Source: Meiothermus sp. (lineage in GTDB: Bacteria > Deinococcota > Deinococci > Deinococcales > Thermaceae). Taken from it: 64,000 bases of DNA. Below, piece after piece: positions 8,127 to 16,492 of the stretch (the stretch's first letter is position 1; the number at the start of each line of letters is the position of its first letter). Location of the stretch: the NCBI RefSeq assembly GCF_026004115.1, contig NZ_BPIM01000001.1:496001-560000 (forward strand), written 5' to 3'. The notes beneath the pieces are model-generated. The model searched no databases. It was not told the DNA's origin and saw only the letters and a program-made list of their open reading frames with translations. The position numbers were made by a program, and so were the translations under genes.

Positions 8127-9677
8127 CTAGCGCTGCTGAAAACTCCGCTCGATCAGGGTCAATAAGAGCATGCACAAACCCATCAACACCACCGCCAAGA
8201 CCACGGCTTCATAAAAAGGCAACGCGCCTGGTCTGCCCAGCCGCTCGTAGATGGCCAGAGAAAGGGTGGCCCATTCGGGGCGTTGCAGGGTCAGGGTGGC
8301 GCCAAACTCGCCCATAATCGCGGCCAGAGCCAGCGCCGCCCCGGAAAGCGCCGATTTCTGCACCAGGGGCCACTCTACCCGTACAAAGCGACGCCAGGGG
8401 CCCGCGCCCAGCACCCGAGCTGCCTCCACAACCCCTTTGGGCATGGCCCGCAAAGCGGGCAGCAAGGCCCGCCCCAACAAGGGGTAGCTGAGCAGCGCAT
8501 AGGCTGCAATCAGAACCAGGAGCGAACCGCGCAACCCCGGATAGGCCAGCAGGTAGCCCAGTCCGATGGCTACCGGCGAGACCATCAGCGGCAGCAGACC
8601 CAGCCCATCCAGTAAGCGGTGTCCGCGCCAGACCGCGTAGGCATACAGGACACCCAGGGGCAGCACCAGCAGAAGGGCCAGGCCAGCAAAACCCAGGGTG
8701 TTGAGCAGGGCCAGCATGCCAGGGGTAAAGTCGGGGTTGTGCCACACGCTCACCCAGGCTTGGGGTCGCTCGAGGGCCCGCAGCAGCAAGCTCCAGAGGG
8801 GGCTATAAAGCACCAGAAAGAACCCCCAAACCAGGAGCGCAAGACCTATGGCTTTGCGGGGTGCCAGCGGCAAGGGGGTGCCATAGCCGCCAATGCCCAG
8901 TACCAGCCGTTCTTGCAGGCGCAGATAGACCGTCAAGACCAGAAGGGTCACGGCCAGTTGCATCAGCACCAGGGCCGTGGCCTCGGGGAAGGCCAGCCGC
9001 TGGGCCAGGGCGTAATAGGTTTCGACCTCGAGCGTCGCCCAGCGGGGCCCGCCCAGCAAGAGCGGCACTCCAAAACTGGTAAAGCTGTACAGGAACACCA
9101 GGCTGCCTCCCGAAAAAAGGGCAGGCCCCAGCAGTGGGATACCTACCCGCCAGTAGGCCCGCAGTGGGGTAGCGCCCAGGGTGCGGGCAGCGGCCAGGGG
9201 GGTTTGCAGAGCCGGCAGCAAAGCCACCAGGGGCCGCAGCACCAGGCCCAGGTTATAGAGCATACTGGCCCAGAACAGCACCCAGGCGGTGCCGTATAGG
9301 TTGAGACCCAGCATTCCCTTCGGCCCCACCAGGCTCAGGAAGCCCATCGCCACGACCAGGGTAGGCAGCACAAACGGCACGATGGAAAAACCCAGCAGAA
9401 ACTCCCGCCCAGGGAAGCGATAGCGAAAGGCATAGGCCAGTGGCAGGGCCAGCCCGATGCACAAGAGCGACGAGCCCAGCCCGTAGGCCAGGCTCCATAC
9501 CAGCCGCGAAGCGTAGTAGGGGTTGGCCAAAGCTACCTGCAACCCCTCCCCCAAGCCGAGCGCCATTATGCGCCCCAGGGGGTAAACCAGGGCCAGGGCC
9601 AGGAAAACCAGCACCGGCAGGCCCAGCCACCCGTGCAGGTTGGCGTGGGGCCTCGAGGTTCCCTTGGGGGTCTGCAT
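8127..9677 (-). CDS. thiP: Thiamine ABC transporter permease, fused double domain
   Basis: Integral membrane permease of 516 residues with two homologous halves, about 12 helices. Both cytoplasmic EAA-type loops that contact the ATPase are visible: AARTLGATPLRAYWRVGIPLL, split by 3-4 residues from the consensus, and EAARVLGAGPWRRFVRVEWPL (written here as two pieces: EAARVLGAGPW and RRFVRVEWPL). ThiP, FbpB and SfuB share this fused layout; the thiamine assignment comes from thiB immediately upstream and the TPP riboswitch. I prefer ATG 9677 over the TTG at 9689. No clear ribosome site is seen and the 116-bp gap to thiB contains heptamer repeats. No ATPase gene (thiQ) follows. Confidence 0.85.
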   Translation of the reverse strand: MQTPKGTSRPHANLHGWLGLPVLVFLALALVYPLGRIMALGLGEGLQVALANPYYASRLVWSLAYGLGSSLLCIGLALPLAYAFRYRFPGREFLLGFSIVPFVLPTLVVAMGFLSLVGPKGMLGLNLYGTAWVLFWASMLYNLGLVLRPLVALLPALQTPLAAARTLGATPLRAYWRVGIPLLGPALFSGGSLVFLYSFTSFGVPLLLGGPRWATLEVETYYALAQRLAFPEATALVLMQLAVTLLVLTVYLRLQERLVLGIGGYGTPLPLAPRKAIGLALLVWGFFLVLYSPLWSLLLRALERPQAWVSVWHNPDFTPGMLALLNTLGFAGLALLLVLPLGVLYAYAVWRGHRLLDGLGLLPLMVSPVAIGLGYLLAYPGLRGSLLVLIAAYALLSYPLLGRALLPALRAMPKGVVEAARVLGAGPWRRFVRVEWPLVQKSALSGAALALAAIMGEFGATLTLQRPEWATLSLAIYERLGRPGALPFYEAVVLAVVLMGLCMLLLTLIERSFQQR

Positions 9678-9691
9678 ACTTGAAAGCAAAT

Positions 9692-9714
9692 GCCGATGGC
9701 CGATAGCTCATAGC
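9692..9714 (+). repeat. Tandem degenerate heptamers (GCCGATN)
   Basis: Units GCCGATG, GCCGATA, GCTCATA and a partial GCC lie with exact 7-bp period in the thiB-thiP spacer, the reverse complement of the GGCTATN/GACCATN pattern seen at other loci. Confidence 0.65.
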
Positions 9715-9793
9715 CAGGGGGACACTTCGATTGGCCCCAGGGCTAACGTTATCCCACCAACGGGGCCCCTAGCGTGAAGAGCCTGTGCCCAAT

Positions 9794-10849
9794 TTACCGC
9801 CGCGCCCTGACCGCATCGGCGCTCTGGCCTTGTACCACCACCTGCGTCCACTCCCGAATCCAGCGCTCACGGTTCTGGGCGATCTGCTGGGGCGAAAGGC
9901 GGGCCGGCTCAGAAGGCACCTCGGCGAAGCGGAACACCTCGGGCAAGCGGGCCTCGCGCCGGGCCGGGTAGACCCACATCTGGGTGGGGATGTTCTCCTG
10001 GGCTGGCTTGGAAACCAGCCAGTCCACAAAGCGCTGGGCCGCCCCCAGGTTGCGCGTACCCTTCAGGATACCCACATACTCCACCTGGAAAAACGAGCTC
10101 TTGGGCAAAAACAGGTTGGCGGTAGGGGGCTCAGCAGGTTTGGGTTTGGCCTCGCTGTAGTAAAGCTCAGCCGCCGGGCTGGTACTGTAGGAGACCACCA
10201 GGGGTCGATCGCCCCCGGCGCGGGTAAAGTGGGTGTAGTAGGCATCGCTCCAGCCGCTCACCACGCGCACGCCGTTCTTGCGCAGGTCTTCCCAAAAGCC
10301 CAGGTAGCGGTCTTCGCCAAAAGCCGCTACCGTGGCTAGCAAAAAGGCCAGCCCTGGGGAGCTGCTAGCGGGGTTCTGCACCACCAGCAGGCGGGCAAAC
10401 TCGGGCGAGGCCAGGTCGGCAAAGCGCGCTGGCAGGGGCTTGTCTTTGAAGTAATCGCGGTCGTAGTTGAGGGCCACGTAGCCAAAGTCCACCGGGGTGG
10501 CCCGGAAGGTCTGGTCGAGCAGGAGTTCGGGGCGCAGGGCCGGTAGTTCGGGGGAGCGGTAGGGTTGGAGGATGTCGGCCTGCAGGGCGCGGGAGAGCAG
10601 GGTGTTGTCGAAGCCGTAAATTACGTCCGCGATGGGCGCCCCCTTGCTCAGAATGGCCTTGTTGAGCATCTCCCCGGCATCGCCCCCCTTGAGAAAGCGC
10701 AGGCGAATCCCCGACTGGCGCTCGAACTGGGCCAGGAGGGCCTTGTCCAGGTTGAAGCTGTCGTGGGTCAGGACGGTCAGGGTGGGGGCCTGGGCTGCCG
10801 TAATCTGCAATCCCAGCAGCAAAACACTTATCCACAGCTTTATCCACAT
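9794..10849 (-). CDS. thiB: Thiamine-binding periplasmic protein
   Basis: Solute-binding protein that delivers thiamine or its phosphates to ThiP. The 351-residue protein starts with a Sec signal (MWIKLWISVLLLGLQITAAQA) and continues with the ThiB-type core: LTVLTHDSFNLDKALL, RFLKGGDAGEMLNKAILSKG split around residues 50-70, and DVIYGFDNTLLSRAL (about 75-90), all typical of the ThiB/TbpA family. The conserved tail WVYPARREARLPEVF is also typical. A TPP riboswitch precedes it, and its ribosome site (AGGAGGGG) lies inside the expression-platform hairpin, so both transcription and translation should fall when TPP is abundant. Confidence 0.92.
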   Translation of the reverse strand: MWIKLWISVLLLGLQITAAQAPTLTVLTHDSFNLDKALLAQFERQSGIRLRFLKGGDAGEMLNKAILSKGAPIADVIYGFDNTLLSRALQADILQPYRSPELPALRPELLLDQTFRATPVDFGYVALNYDRDYFKDKPLPARFADLASPEFARLLVVQNPASSSPGLAFLLATVAAFGEDRYLGFWEDLRKNGVRVVSGWSDAYYTHFTRAGGDRPLVVSYSTSPAAELYYSEAKPKPAEPPTANLFLPKSSFFQVEYVGILKGTRNLGAAQRFVDWLVSKPAQENIPTQMWVYPARREARLPEVFRFAEVPSEPARLSPQQIAQNRERWIREWTQVVVQGQSADAVRARR

Positions 10850-10993
10850 AAAAATCCCCTCCTATCACCGGGAGGGGAACGAACCTGAGCGGCGGGTGGT
10901 TAGCCCCTGTCACGCTTCCTACGTCGGTGTTAGCCGATTCAGGTTCCAAGGGTATTTCTCAGCCTGCACAGTTGTGCAAGCACCCCCGGTGAC
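10850..10993 (-). ncRNA. TPP riboswitch (THI element) with terminator / SD-sequestering hairpin
   Basis: The minus strand carries the conserved thi-box parts in order: GGGGTGC, GGCTGAGA, TACCCTTGGAACCTGA, CGGCTAACACCG and GTAGGAAGCGTGAC. Helix P1 forms between GTCAC (10993-10989) and GTGAC (10913-10909). After the aptamer comes a hairpin with arms CCCCTCC / GGAGGGG (10877-10871 and 10862-10856), immediately followed by TTTTT and then the thiB ATG. The downstream arm contains the Shine-Dalgarno AGGAGGGG, so the same hairpin can end transcription or block the ribosome. Confidence 0.95.
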
Positions 10994-11032
10994 AAATCTG
11001 ATGATATTATCAAATTCTTCTACTGCAAAGCC

Positions 11033-11860
11033 TCAGCTCACGGTTTGCGTAGCCACCACCCAGAAGCGGGGGTACCTGGTTCGCAGTTTTTGGGCCACAA
11101 ACCGGGCTTCCTCGGCATCCTGGGCGAAGCCAAAAAGGCTCGAGCCCGACCCGGACATCAAGACCCCACGCAGCCCGGTTCGGCGCAGCTCGAGCTTGAG
11201 CTCCTGCAGATAAGGCACCAGCCGGAAAACCGGCTGCTCGAGGGTGTTCCAGTACGGGGGCTCCTCGCCTGCGCGTATGGCGTGCAGGATGCCCGGCAGG
11301 TCTAGCTCGGGCTGCCACTCCTCGGGGCGAAGCTCCCGGTAGGCTTCGGCTGCCGAGACCGCAATGCCCGGATTGAGCAGTACCAGGTGGACCTCGAGCG
11401 GTTCCAGCGGTCTCAGTCGCTCACCCACCCCGCGCGCTTCAGCCAACCCGGCCTCGAGAAAAAACGGCACGTCGGCCCCCAGCTTCAGAGCCAGGGCAGG
11501 CAGGTTGGCAGGGGCTGGATAAAGTTTCGAGAGCGCCCGCAGTGCCGCCGCCGCATCCGAAGAGCCCCCACCCAGCCCGGCGGCTAAGGGGAGGTGCTTC
11601 TCCAGCACCACCTTCACCCCGCCCGGCCAGCCCACGGCGTTAAGATAGGCCACCACGGCCTTGTAGACCAGGTTATCGGGGTTGGCCGGCAGGTTAGAGC
11701 CCCGCACTTCCAGCTCCACCCCCTCGGGAATGGCCTCCAAAAAAAGCCGGTCGGCCACCCGCAATGCAGCAAACACGGTGTGGAGCTCGTGGTAGCCATC
11801 GGCCCGCCGGCCCAACACCGAGAGGCCCAGGTTGACCTTGGCCGGGGCTAGGAGTTCCAT
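11033..11860 (-). CDS. ispE: 4-diphosphocytidyl-2-C-methyl-D-erythritol kinase
   Basis: GHMP-family kinase of the MEP isoprenoid pathway that phosphorylates the 2-OH of CDP-ME. It is 275 residues long. PAKVNLGLSV (6-15, catalytic Lys and substrate Asn) lies at the N-terminus, GYHELHTVF (22-30) follows, and the ATP loop PLAAGLGGGSSDAA covers 91-104 with the catalytic Asp upstream of it. VLMSGSGSSLFGF near the C-terminus is motif 3. The start overlaps the end of ispD by 13 bp, giving an ispD-ispE operon for consecutive steps of the same pathway. Confidence 0.95.
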   Translation of the reverse strand: MELLAPAKVNLGLSVLGRRADGYHELHTVFAALRVADRLFLEAIPEGVELEVRGSNLPANPDNLVYKAVVAYLNAVGWPGGVKVVLEKHLPLAAGLGGGSSDAAAALRALSKLYPAPANLPALALKLGADVPFFLEAGLAEARGVGERLRPLEPLEVHLVLLNPGIAVSAAEAYRELRPEEWQPELDLPGILHAIRAGEEPPYWNTLEQPVFRLVPYLQELKLELRRTGLRGVLMSGSGSSLFGFAQDAEEARFVAQKLRTRYPRFWVVATQTVS

Positions 11861-12486
11861 ACCCGCGCCAGTCCTTCCGCCAGAAGCAGATCCTCGGGGT
11901 AGGTGATTTTGAACATCCGACGGTCGCCCTCCACCAGCGCTACGGGGTGGCCTTGCCAGCGCACCAACTGGGCATCGTCGGTGAACTCGAGGCCCTCCAC
12001 CCGGGCTTTCAAATGGGCTTGCAGCAACACCTCGCGCCGAAAACCCTGGGGGGTCTGTACCAGCCGGTGGTGCTCGCGGGGGATGACTGCTCCGTACCGG
12101 CCCGACTGCTCCTTCACCAGGGTATCGGGCACCGGAACCGCCAGGGTAGCTGCACCCGATGCCCGCACCTCACCCAGCAGGCGTTCAACTGCCGCGCGCA
12201 CCACAAAAGGGCGGGCCACATCATGCACCAACACAATTTCGCCCGCAGCCACCTGCACCAGATTGCACACGCTTTGCTGGCGGGTTGCTCCTCCCGGCAC
12301 GGTCAGAACAGATAGGCCCGTGTCCTCAAACCCCTTCGGCAGAGCCACAATGATCTCATCGGCCCAGGCAAAACCCTCCAGTACCCACTCCAAAAGGGTC
12401 TTTTCGCCCACCTTCAAAAACGCTTTAGGCCCCCGCCCGATTCGCTCGCCCGAACCGGCGGCAGGCAGCAAGACCGAAACCTTCAC
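11848..12486 (-). CDS. ispD: 2-C-methyl-D-erythritol 4-phosphate cytidylyltransferase
   Basis: Makes CDP-ME from MEP and CTP, the step before IspE. I choose GTG 12486 (MKVSVLLPAAGSGERIG), giving 212 residues; upstream in-frame codons encode a non-homologous extension. The CTP-binding loop PAAGSGERIGRGPKAF is at about 8-23, with LVHDVARPFV (the metal and substrate Asp region) near residue 100 and the C-terminal TYPEDLLLAEGL normal for IspD. TACGAT lies 7 bp before the GTG, so this gene may also be leaderless, but no convincing -35 is visible. It is divergent from uppP across 138 bp. Confidence 0.93.
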   Translation of the reverse strand: MKVSVLLPAAGSGERIGRGPKAFLKVGEKTLLEWVLEGFAWADEIIVALPKGFEDTGLSVLTVPGGATRQQSVCNLVQVAAGEIVLVHDVARPFVVRAAVERLLGEVRASGAATLAVPVPDTLVKEQSGRYGAVIPREHHRLVQTPQGFRREVLLQAHLKARVEGLEFTDDAQLVRWQGHPVALVEGDRRMFKITYPEDLLLAEGLARVWNS

Positions 12487-12624
12487 GCCTGGAATCGTAC
12501 CGTAAAAAGCAGGGAGACGGGCGACCCGACAGCGAAGGCTTGTTGCTCCCGTCAATGTTGGCAGCTCGGTCTTGAATGCCCAAATCCCCATCTGGCCTTC
12601 ATCTTGCGTGGTATTCTCTGGGGC

Positions 12625-13401
12625 GTGACGTTTTTTGAGGCATTCATTCTGGGGATGTTGGAGGGCCTGACCGAGTTTTTGCCCATCTCCTCCACCGGCC
12701 ACCTGACCCTGGCGGCTCACCTCATGGGCCTGGACATCGAGAACAACCCTTTTATCAAAAGCTTTGTGATTGTGATTCAGCTTGGGGCCATCCTGGCTGT
12801 GCTGGCGCTGTACTTCAAGCGCTTCTTGCGGGATATGGAGGTGTGGAAGCGCATAATCGTAGCCTTCATTCCTACCGGCATCCTGGGGTTTTTGCTGGCC
12901 GATGTGATTGAAAATGTATTCCTGGGCAACGACCTGATTGTGGTGGTGAACCTGATTGGGGTGGGTGTTCTTTTACTCTTTGTGGATCGCTGGCTGCAGC
13001 ACCACAAGCGCTACGACGATGTGAACCAGATGCCCGTGCCTCAGGCGGTGTTGATTGGCCTGTTTCAAGCCGTAGCCATGATGCCAGGAGTCTCGCGCAG
13101 TGGGGCCACCATTGTGGGGGGCATGGCCCTGGGGCTCTCGCGCAAGGCAGCCGCCGAGTTTTCCTTCATTCTGGCCGTGCCCACCATGCTCTCGGCCACC
13201 GGATTTTCCCTGTTGCGCAACCTGAACGAATTCAGGGCGGACAGTTGGGGTCTACTGGCCGTGGGTTTCATCACTGCTTTTGTGGCGGCCCTGCTTACGG
13301 TGCGCTGGTTGCTGGGCTTTGTGAGCCGCAATAGCTTTGTGCCCTTTGCCGTGTATCGCATTGTGATTGGCGTGGTGTACGCGGTGTTCTTTTTGCGCTA
13401 G
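12625..13401 (+). CDS. uppP: Undecaprenyl-diphosphatase
   Basis: Membrane phosphatase (BacA/UppP) that recycles undecaprenyl diphosphate for cell-wall synthesis. GTG 12625 gives MTFFEAFILGMLEGLTEFLP, 258 residues. Both active-site motifs are present: EGLTEFLPISSTGHL (13-27) and PGVSRSG (154-160). About seven membrane helices are evident. TATTCT lies 7 bp before the GTG, hinting at a leaderless transcript, although the -35 is poor. Its lipid substrate is built from IspD/IspE products, so the divergent arrangement with ispDE makes metabolic sense. The stop overlaps that of the convergent ubiX-like gene by 4 bp. Confidence 0.95.
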   Translation: MTFFEAFILGMLEGLTEFLPISSTGHLTLAAHLMGLDIENNPFIKSFVIVIQLGAILAVLALYFKRFLRDMEVWKRIIVAFIPTGILGFLLADVIENVFLGNDLIVVVNLIGVGVLLLFVDRWLQHHKRYDDVNQMPVPQAVLIGLFQAVAMMPGVSRSGATIVGGMALGLSRKAAAEFSFILAVPTMLSATGFSLLRNLNEFRADSWGLLAVGFITAFVAALLTVRWLLGFVSRNSFVPFAVYRIVIGVVYAVFFLR

Positions 13402-13988
13402 TCGAGCTCGAGCTCGGCCATCTCCTTCCAGCGCGGCGCCCGGGGATAATCCAGCCCAAACAAGTCCAGGATGCGCTGGGTGATGAAGGCCAGCAAGTCG
13501 TCTATTTGCCGGGGCTTGTGGTAAAAGCCCGGTGCGGCTGGCAGAATAATGGCTCCGGCCTGGGCGGCCTTGACCATGGCCTCGAGGCTGGGCAAAGGCA
13601 GGGGCGCCTCGCGCGGCACCAGCACCAGGGGGCGGCGTTCCTTCAGGGTAACGTAGGCCGCACGGGTCAGCAGGTTGTCGGCCAGGCCATAGGCCACCTT
13701 AGAAAGGGTGGTCGCGCTACAGGGCACAATCACCATGCCCACAGTGCGAAAACTGCCCGAGGCCACCGCCGCGCCCAGGTCGCTGCTGCGGTGTACCACG
13801 TGGGCCAGGGCTTCCACCGCCTCCACGCTTTGCTCGGCTTCCTCCACCAGCACCCGCTTGGCCCCCTGGGTCATCACCAGGTGGGTCTCGAGGCCCTGAA
13901 TACGGCGCAGGGTTTGCAACAGGTCGAGGGCATAGGGCATCCCGGAAGCCCCCGAAAGCCCCACCACCAGACGCTTGGGTACGCTCAT
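13398..13988 (-). CDS. ubiX: UbiX-family flavin prenyltransferase
   Basis: Links a dimethylallyl group to FMN to make the prenyl-FMN cofactor of UbiD-type decarboxylases. From ATG 13988 (MSVPKRLVVGLSGASGMPYA) it is 196 residues, the normal size. Visible motifs are GLSGASGMPYA (10-20), the VASGSF FMN/phosphate segment, and VIVPCSATTLSKVAYGLADN with the conserved Ser and Lys, then RPLVLVPREAPLP and PAAPGFYHKP, all diagnostic of UbiX/Pad1. TACACT lies 6 bp before the ATG, a leaderless-type spacing with a weak -35. No UbiD gene is in the window. Confidence 0.93.
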   Translation of the reverse strand: MSVPKRLVVGLSGASGMPYALDLLQTLRRIQGLETHLVMTQGAKRVLVEEAEQSVEAVEALAHVVHRSSDLGAAVASGSFRTVGMVIVPCSATTLSKVAYGLADNLLTRAAYVTLKERRPLVLVPREAPLPLPSLEAMVKAAQAGAIILPAAPGFYHKPRQIDDLLAFITQRILDLFGLDYPRAPRWKEMAELELD

Positions 13989-14130
13989 GGGCCAAGTGTA
14001 CTGGCTGGCAAGGCTTGCAAATGCAGCACGGGCCGCAGGTGCATGCAGGCCCATGTGAGACTTTTACTCTCGCCATCTACTTTGTTTTGGTTTTAGTATT
14101 GGGCCTTCAGGCGCGGGATTCCGACCCTTC

Positions 14131-15507
14131 TCAATCTTCTTCGGGTGGCTGCCAGGGCATCCCGCTAAAGAACTCCCGCACCAGCCGACCCACCAGCCCC
14201 CCCAAAGCCAAGAGGGCAACCAGGTTGGGAATGGCCATCAGGCCGTTCAGGGTGTCGGCCACACTAGTCAGGGCCGCCAGACCCCCCAGCGGCCCCACAA
14301 AAGCAAAGGCCACAAAGGTCAGGCGGTAGGGCCAGCGGATGCCCTCGCCAAACAGGTAGGCCGCCCCTTCCTCGCCGTAGAAGCCCCAGGAAACCATGGT
14401 TCCCAGGGCAAAAATGGCCAACATCAACCCCAGCACCGCCACTCCCAGCGGATGCTCGGCAAACAAGAAGCGGGCAGCCTCCACCCGGTCACCCCCCAAA
14501 AAGCGCTGCCAGAGGCCACTGGCAATAAAGGTCAGGGCCATCAGGGTGGTTACCCCCAGGCTCACGAGCATCTCGGTCAGGCCCCAGAAGCCCTGCCGCA
14601 CCGGATGGTCGACCTGGGCCTGGGCGTGGGCGATGGCTGCCGAGCCCAGCCCCGCTTCGTTGGCAAAAATGCCCCGCCCAACACCTGCTTTGAGAATTTC
14701 TGCCAGGCCCAGCGAGACGGCAGCTCCGGCGGCGCCCCCAGCAGCAGCCTGAAAGCTAAAAGCCGAGGAGACAATCAGGGCCAGCGCACCAGGAATATCC
14801 CCAAGGTGGATCAAAAGCAGGGGCAGAATCCCCGCCAGGAACAGGAGCAGCTTGAGCGGTACCATCACCTGGGCAAAGCGGGCAATCAAGCGAATGCCTC
14901 CGGCCAGCAGCACCCCTACCAGCAGTGCTACCAGCAAGCCGGTGATGGCCGGGGGCACATTAAACTCCTGTGCGAAGGCAGCACCCACCGCACCTGCTTG
15001 CGAAAGATTGCCAATACCAAAAGCAGCTATGGCTGTAAATAAGGCAAATAGCCCAGCCAACCAGGCAAACCGCCTGCCCAGGCCATAGCGAATGTAGAGC
15101 ATGGGCCCCCCCATGACCGAACCATCGGTAAACTGGCGGCGGAAATGGATCGCCAGCACCGCCTCGGCGAACTTGGTGGCCATGCCCACCAGATAGGCCA
15201 CCCACATCCACAGCACCGCCCCAGGCCCGCCCATCAGCACGGCACCCACCATGCCGATGAGGTGGCCGGTTCCGATGGTGGCCGACATAGCGACCATAGC
15301 GGCCTGAAAGGGCGTGATCTGGCCCCCGAAGCGCTGGAAGCGCTCGCGGATGGCCCCAAACGTCTCGCGCAGGGCGATACCCAGCCGGCTGAACTGGGGA
15401 AAGCCGGTGCGAAAAGAGAGATAAAAGCCCACCAGGATAAAGATGAGCATCATCCATTCGCCGTAAACGGCCCGGTTGACGAAATCGTTTAAGTAAAGGA
15501 TATCCAT
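14131..15507 (-). CDS. Alanine/glycine:cation symporter (AGCS) family protein
   Basis: Secondary transporter that imports Ala or Gly with Na+ or H+. It is 458 residues long with about ten membrane helices. The family signature region runs PFQAAMVAMSATIGTGHLIG (about 63-82), with the glycine-rich GTGHLIGMVGAVLMGGPGA following, and later GVGRGIFANEAGLGSAAIAHA, the second AGCS hallmark. AGGGTGAG supplies the ribosome site. It follows the DUF4388 gene by 14 bp on the same strand, so the two may be co-transcribed. The substrate cannot be told from sequence alone; alanine is the family default. Confidence 0.9.
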   Translation of the reverse strand: MDILYLNDFVNRAVYGEWMMLIFILVGFYLSFRTGFPQFSRLGIALRETFGAIRERFQRFGGQITPFQAAMVAMSATIGTGHLIGMVGAVLMGGPGAVLWMWVAYLVGMATKFAEAVLAIHFRRQFTDGSVMGGPMLYIRYGLGRRFAWLAGLFALFTAIAAFGIGNLSQAGAVGAAFAQEFNVPPAITGLLVALLVGVLLAGGIRLIARFAQVMVPLKLLLFLAGILPLLLIHLGDIPGALALIVSSAFSFQAAAGGAAGAAVSLGLAEILKAGVGRGIFANEAGLGSAAIAHAQAQVDHPVRQGFWGLTEMLVSLGVTTLMALTFIASGLWQRFLGGDRVEAARFLFAEHPLGVAVLGLMLAIFALGTMVSWGFYGEEGAAYLFGEGIRWPYRLTFVAFAFVGPLGGLAALTSVADTLNGLMAIPNLVALLALGGLVGRLVREFFSGMPWQPPEED

Positions 15508-15521
15508 AGCTCACCCTTGTT

Positions 15522-16307
15522 CTACCCAACCTCCGGCCAGGCTTCCACCAGCATTCCCCGGCCCAGACGCAGCTGACGCAAGTCACGCTCAAAAAGCCCC
15601 AGCCGGCCCTGCATGTTGATGCGAGGCTCGGCGCGCAGGGTGGTCTCCTGGCTTTTGGTACGCAGCCGCACCCGGAACGGGCCTCCCAGCAAACCTTGCC
15701 ACTGCGCATATAGATTTTCGTCTATCACCGCTACCCCCTGCCCTCCGCCGTATAAAGAGAGTACTACCAGGGGTTCGGGTCTAATTTCCAGGTGCAACCG
15801 GGCCTCGAGCAGACCCTGCCGCAAGAGTTTGCTGAGTACCTGGGCAGTCTCGAGGGGCGAAAGACGCGGGTTCATAAGGGTTTTTGCAATACTCTGCCCC
15901 TGTGCGTAGGTGAGCACGGCCAGCTCCAACGGGCTTAGCTTGGTCTTCGCCGGGACCCCCTTTCCCTTCAGTATCAGGCCCCAGTTCTCGGGCAGGCTGA
16001 TTTCCTTCCAGGCTTCAAACTGGTGCAGGATGAGCTGGTGGGTCTCGAGGCTGGGCTCAATGCTGCGTTCGTGGGTTTGCCTTTCGGACTCAAAGCGAAA
16101 TGGCGCCGAGTGAACGCCGGCCAGGAGCTCGAGGGCCTCCAAACCCCGCAGCGAACCTGCTTCAGCATGTACCGGATGCCCTCCAGACAAGTAGATACAC
16201 CCTGAGAAGTTGGGGTGCTCAATGAACAAAGCCCCGCCCCTGGCCGCTCCCATCAGGGTCTCCAGGAGGCGCAAAAGGGGAAACTCCGCCAGGTTGCCGC
16301 TCAACAC
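15522..16307 (-). CDS. DUF4388 (PATAN-like) domain protein
   Basis: A 261-residue cytoplasmic protein from GTG 16307, chosen because GGAGGTGAG sits just upstream. The N-terminal 90 residues (LSGNLAEFPLLRLLETLMGA, then GALFIEHPNFSGCIYLSGG) match the DUF4388 pattern found in gliding and signalling proteins of Thermus, Deinococcus and myxobacteria. The middle holds a helical stretch, and the C-terminal 60 residues form an unassigned beta-rich piece. No receiver or catalytic domain is seen. I infer a signalling or scaffold role. A promoter with an overlapping palindrome precedes it. Confidence 0.7.
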   Translation of the reverse strand: MLSGNLAEFPLLRLLETLMGAARGGALFIEHPNFSGCIYLSGGHPVHAEAGSLRGLEALELLAGVHSAPFRFESERQTHERSIEPSLETHQLILHQFEAWKEISLPENWGLILKGKGVPAKTKLSPLELAVLTYAQGQSIAKTLMNPRLSPLETAQVLSKLLRQGLLEARLHLEIRPEPLVVLSLYGGGQGVAVIDENLYAQWQGLLGGPFRVRLRTKSQETTLRAEPRINMQGRLGLFERDLRQLRLGRGMLVEAWPEVG

Positions 16308-16347
16308 GTTCTCACCTCCCCTCGCTTTAGAACTCGCTCCTGCGCAT

Positions 16348-16377
16348 ATTATCGGGCGCGACCTGGTTATTGTAACC
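16348..16377 (-). promoter_or_regulatory. Promoter of the DUF4388-AGCS pair with a palindrome at the -35
   Basis: On the minus strand TTACAA (16375-16370), a 16-bp spacer and GATAAT (16353-16348). The 13-bp palindrome GGTTA-TTG-TAACC (16365-16377) covers the -35 hexamer and could be an operator. Confidence 0.6.
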
Positions 16378-16471
16378 GCAAGAAACAAAGTGGCTTGGTT
16401 CAAATGAGCCAGACACACGGCCAGGACAGGATTGCCGCGGATAACCCCTATTGGGAATCGGCCCAAGGCTT

Positions 16472-16492
16472 GCGATAAGCTATGAGCTGTCC
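16472..16492 (+). repeat. Tandem degenerate heptamers abutting a start codon
   Basis: GCGATAA, GCTATGA and GCTGTCC run with exact 7-bp period straight into the ATG of the esterase gene. The first unit provides GATAAG, which with TTGGGA (16451-16456) and a 17-bp spacer would be the promoter. Confidence 0.6.
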
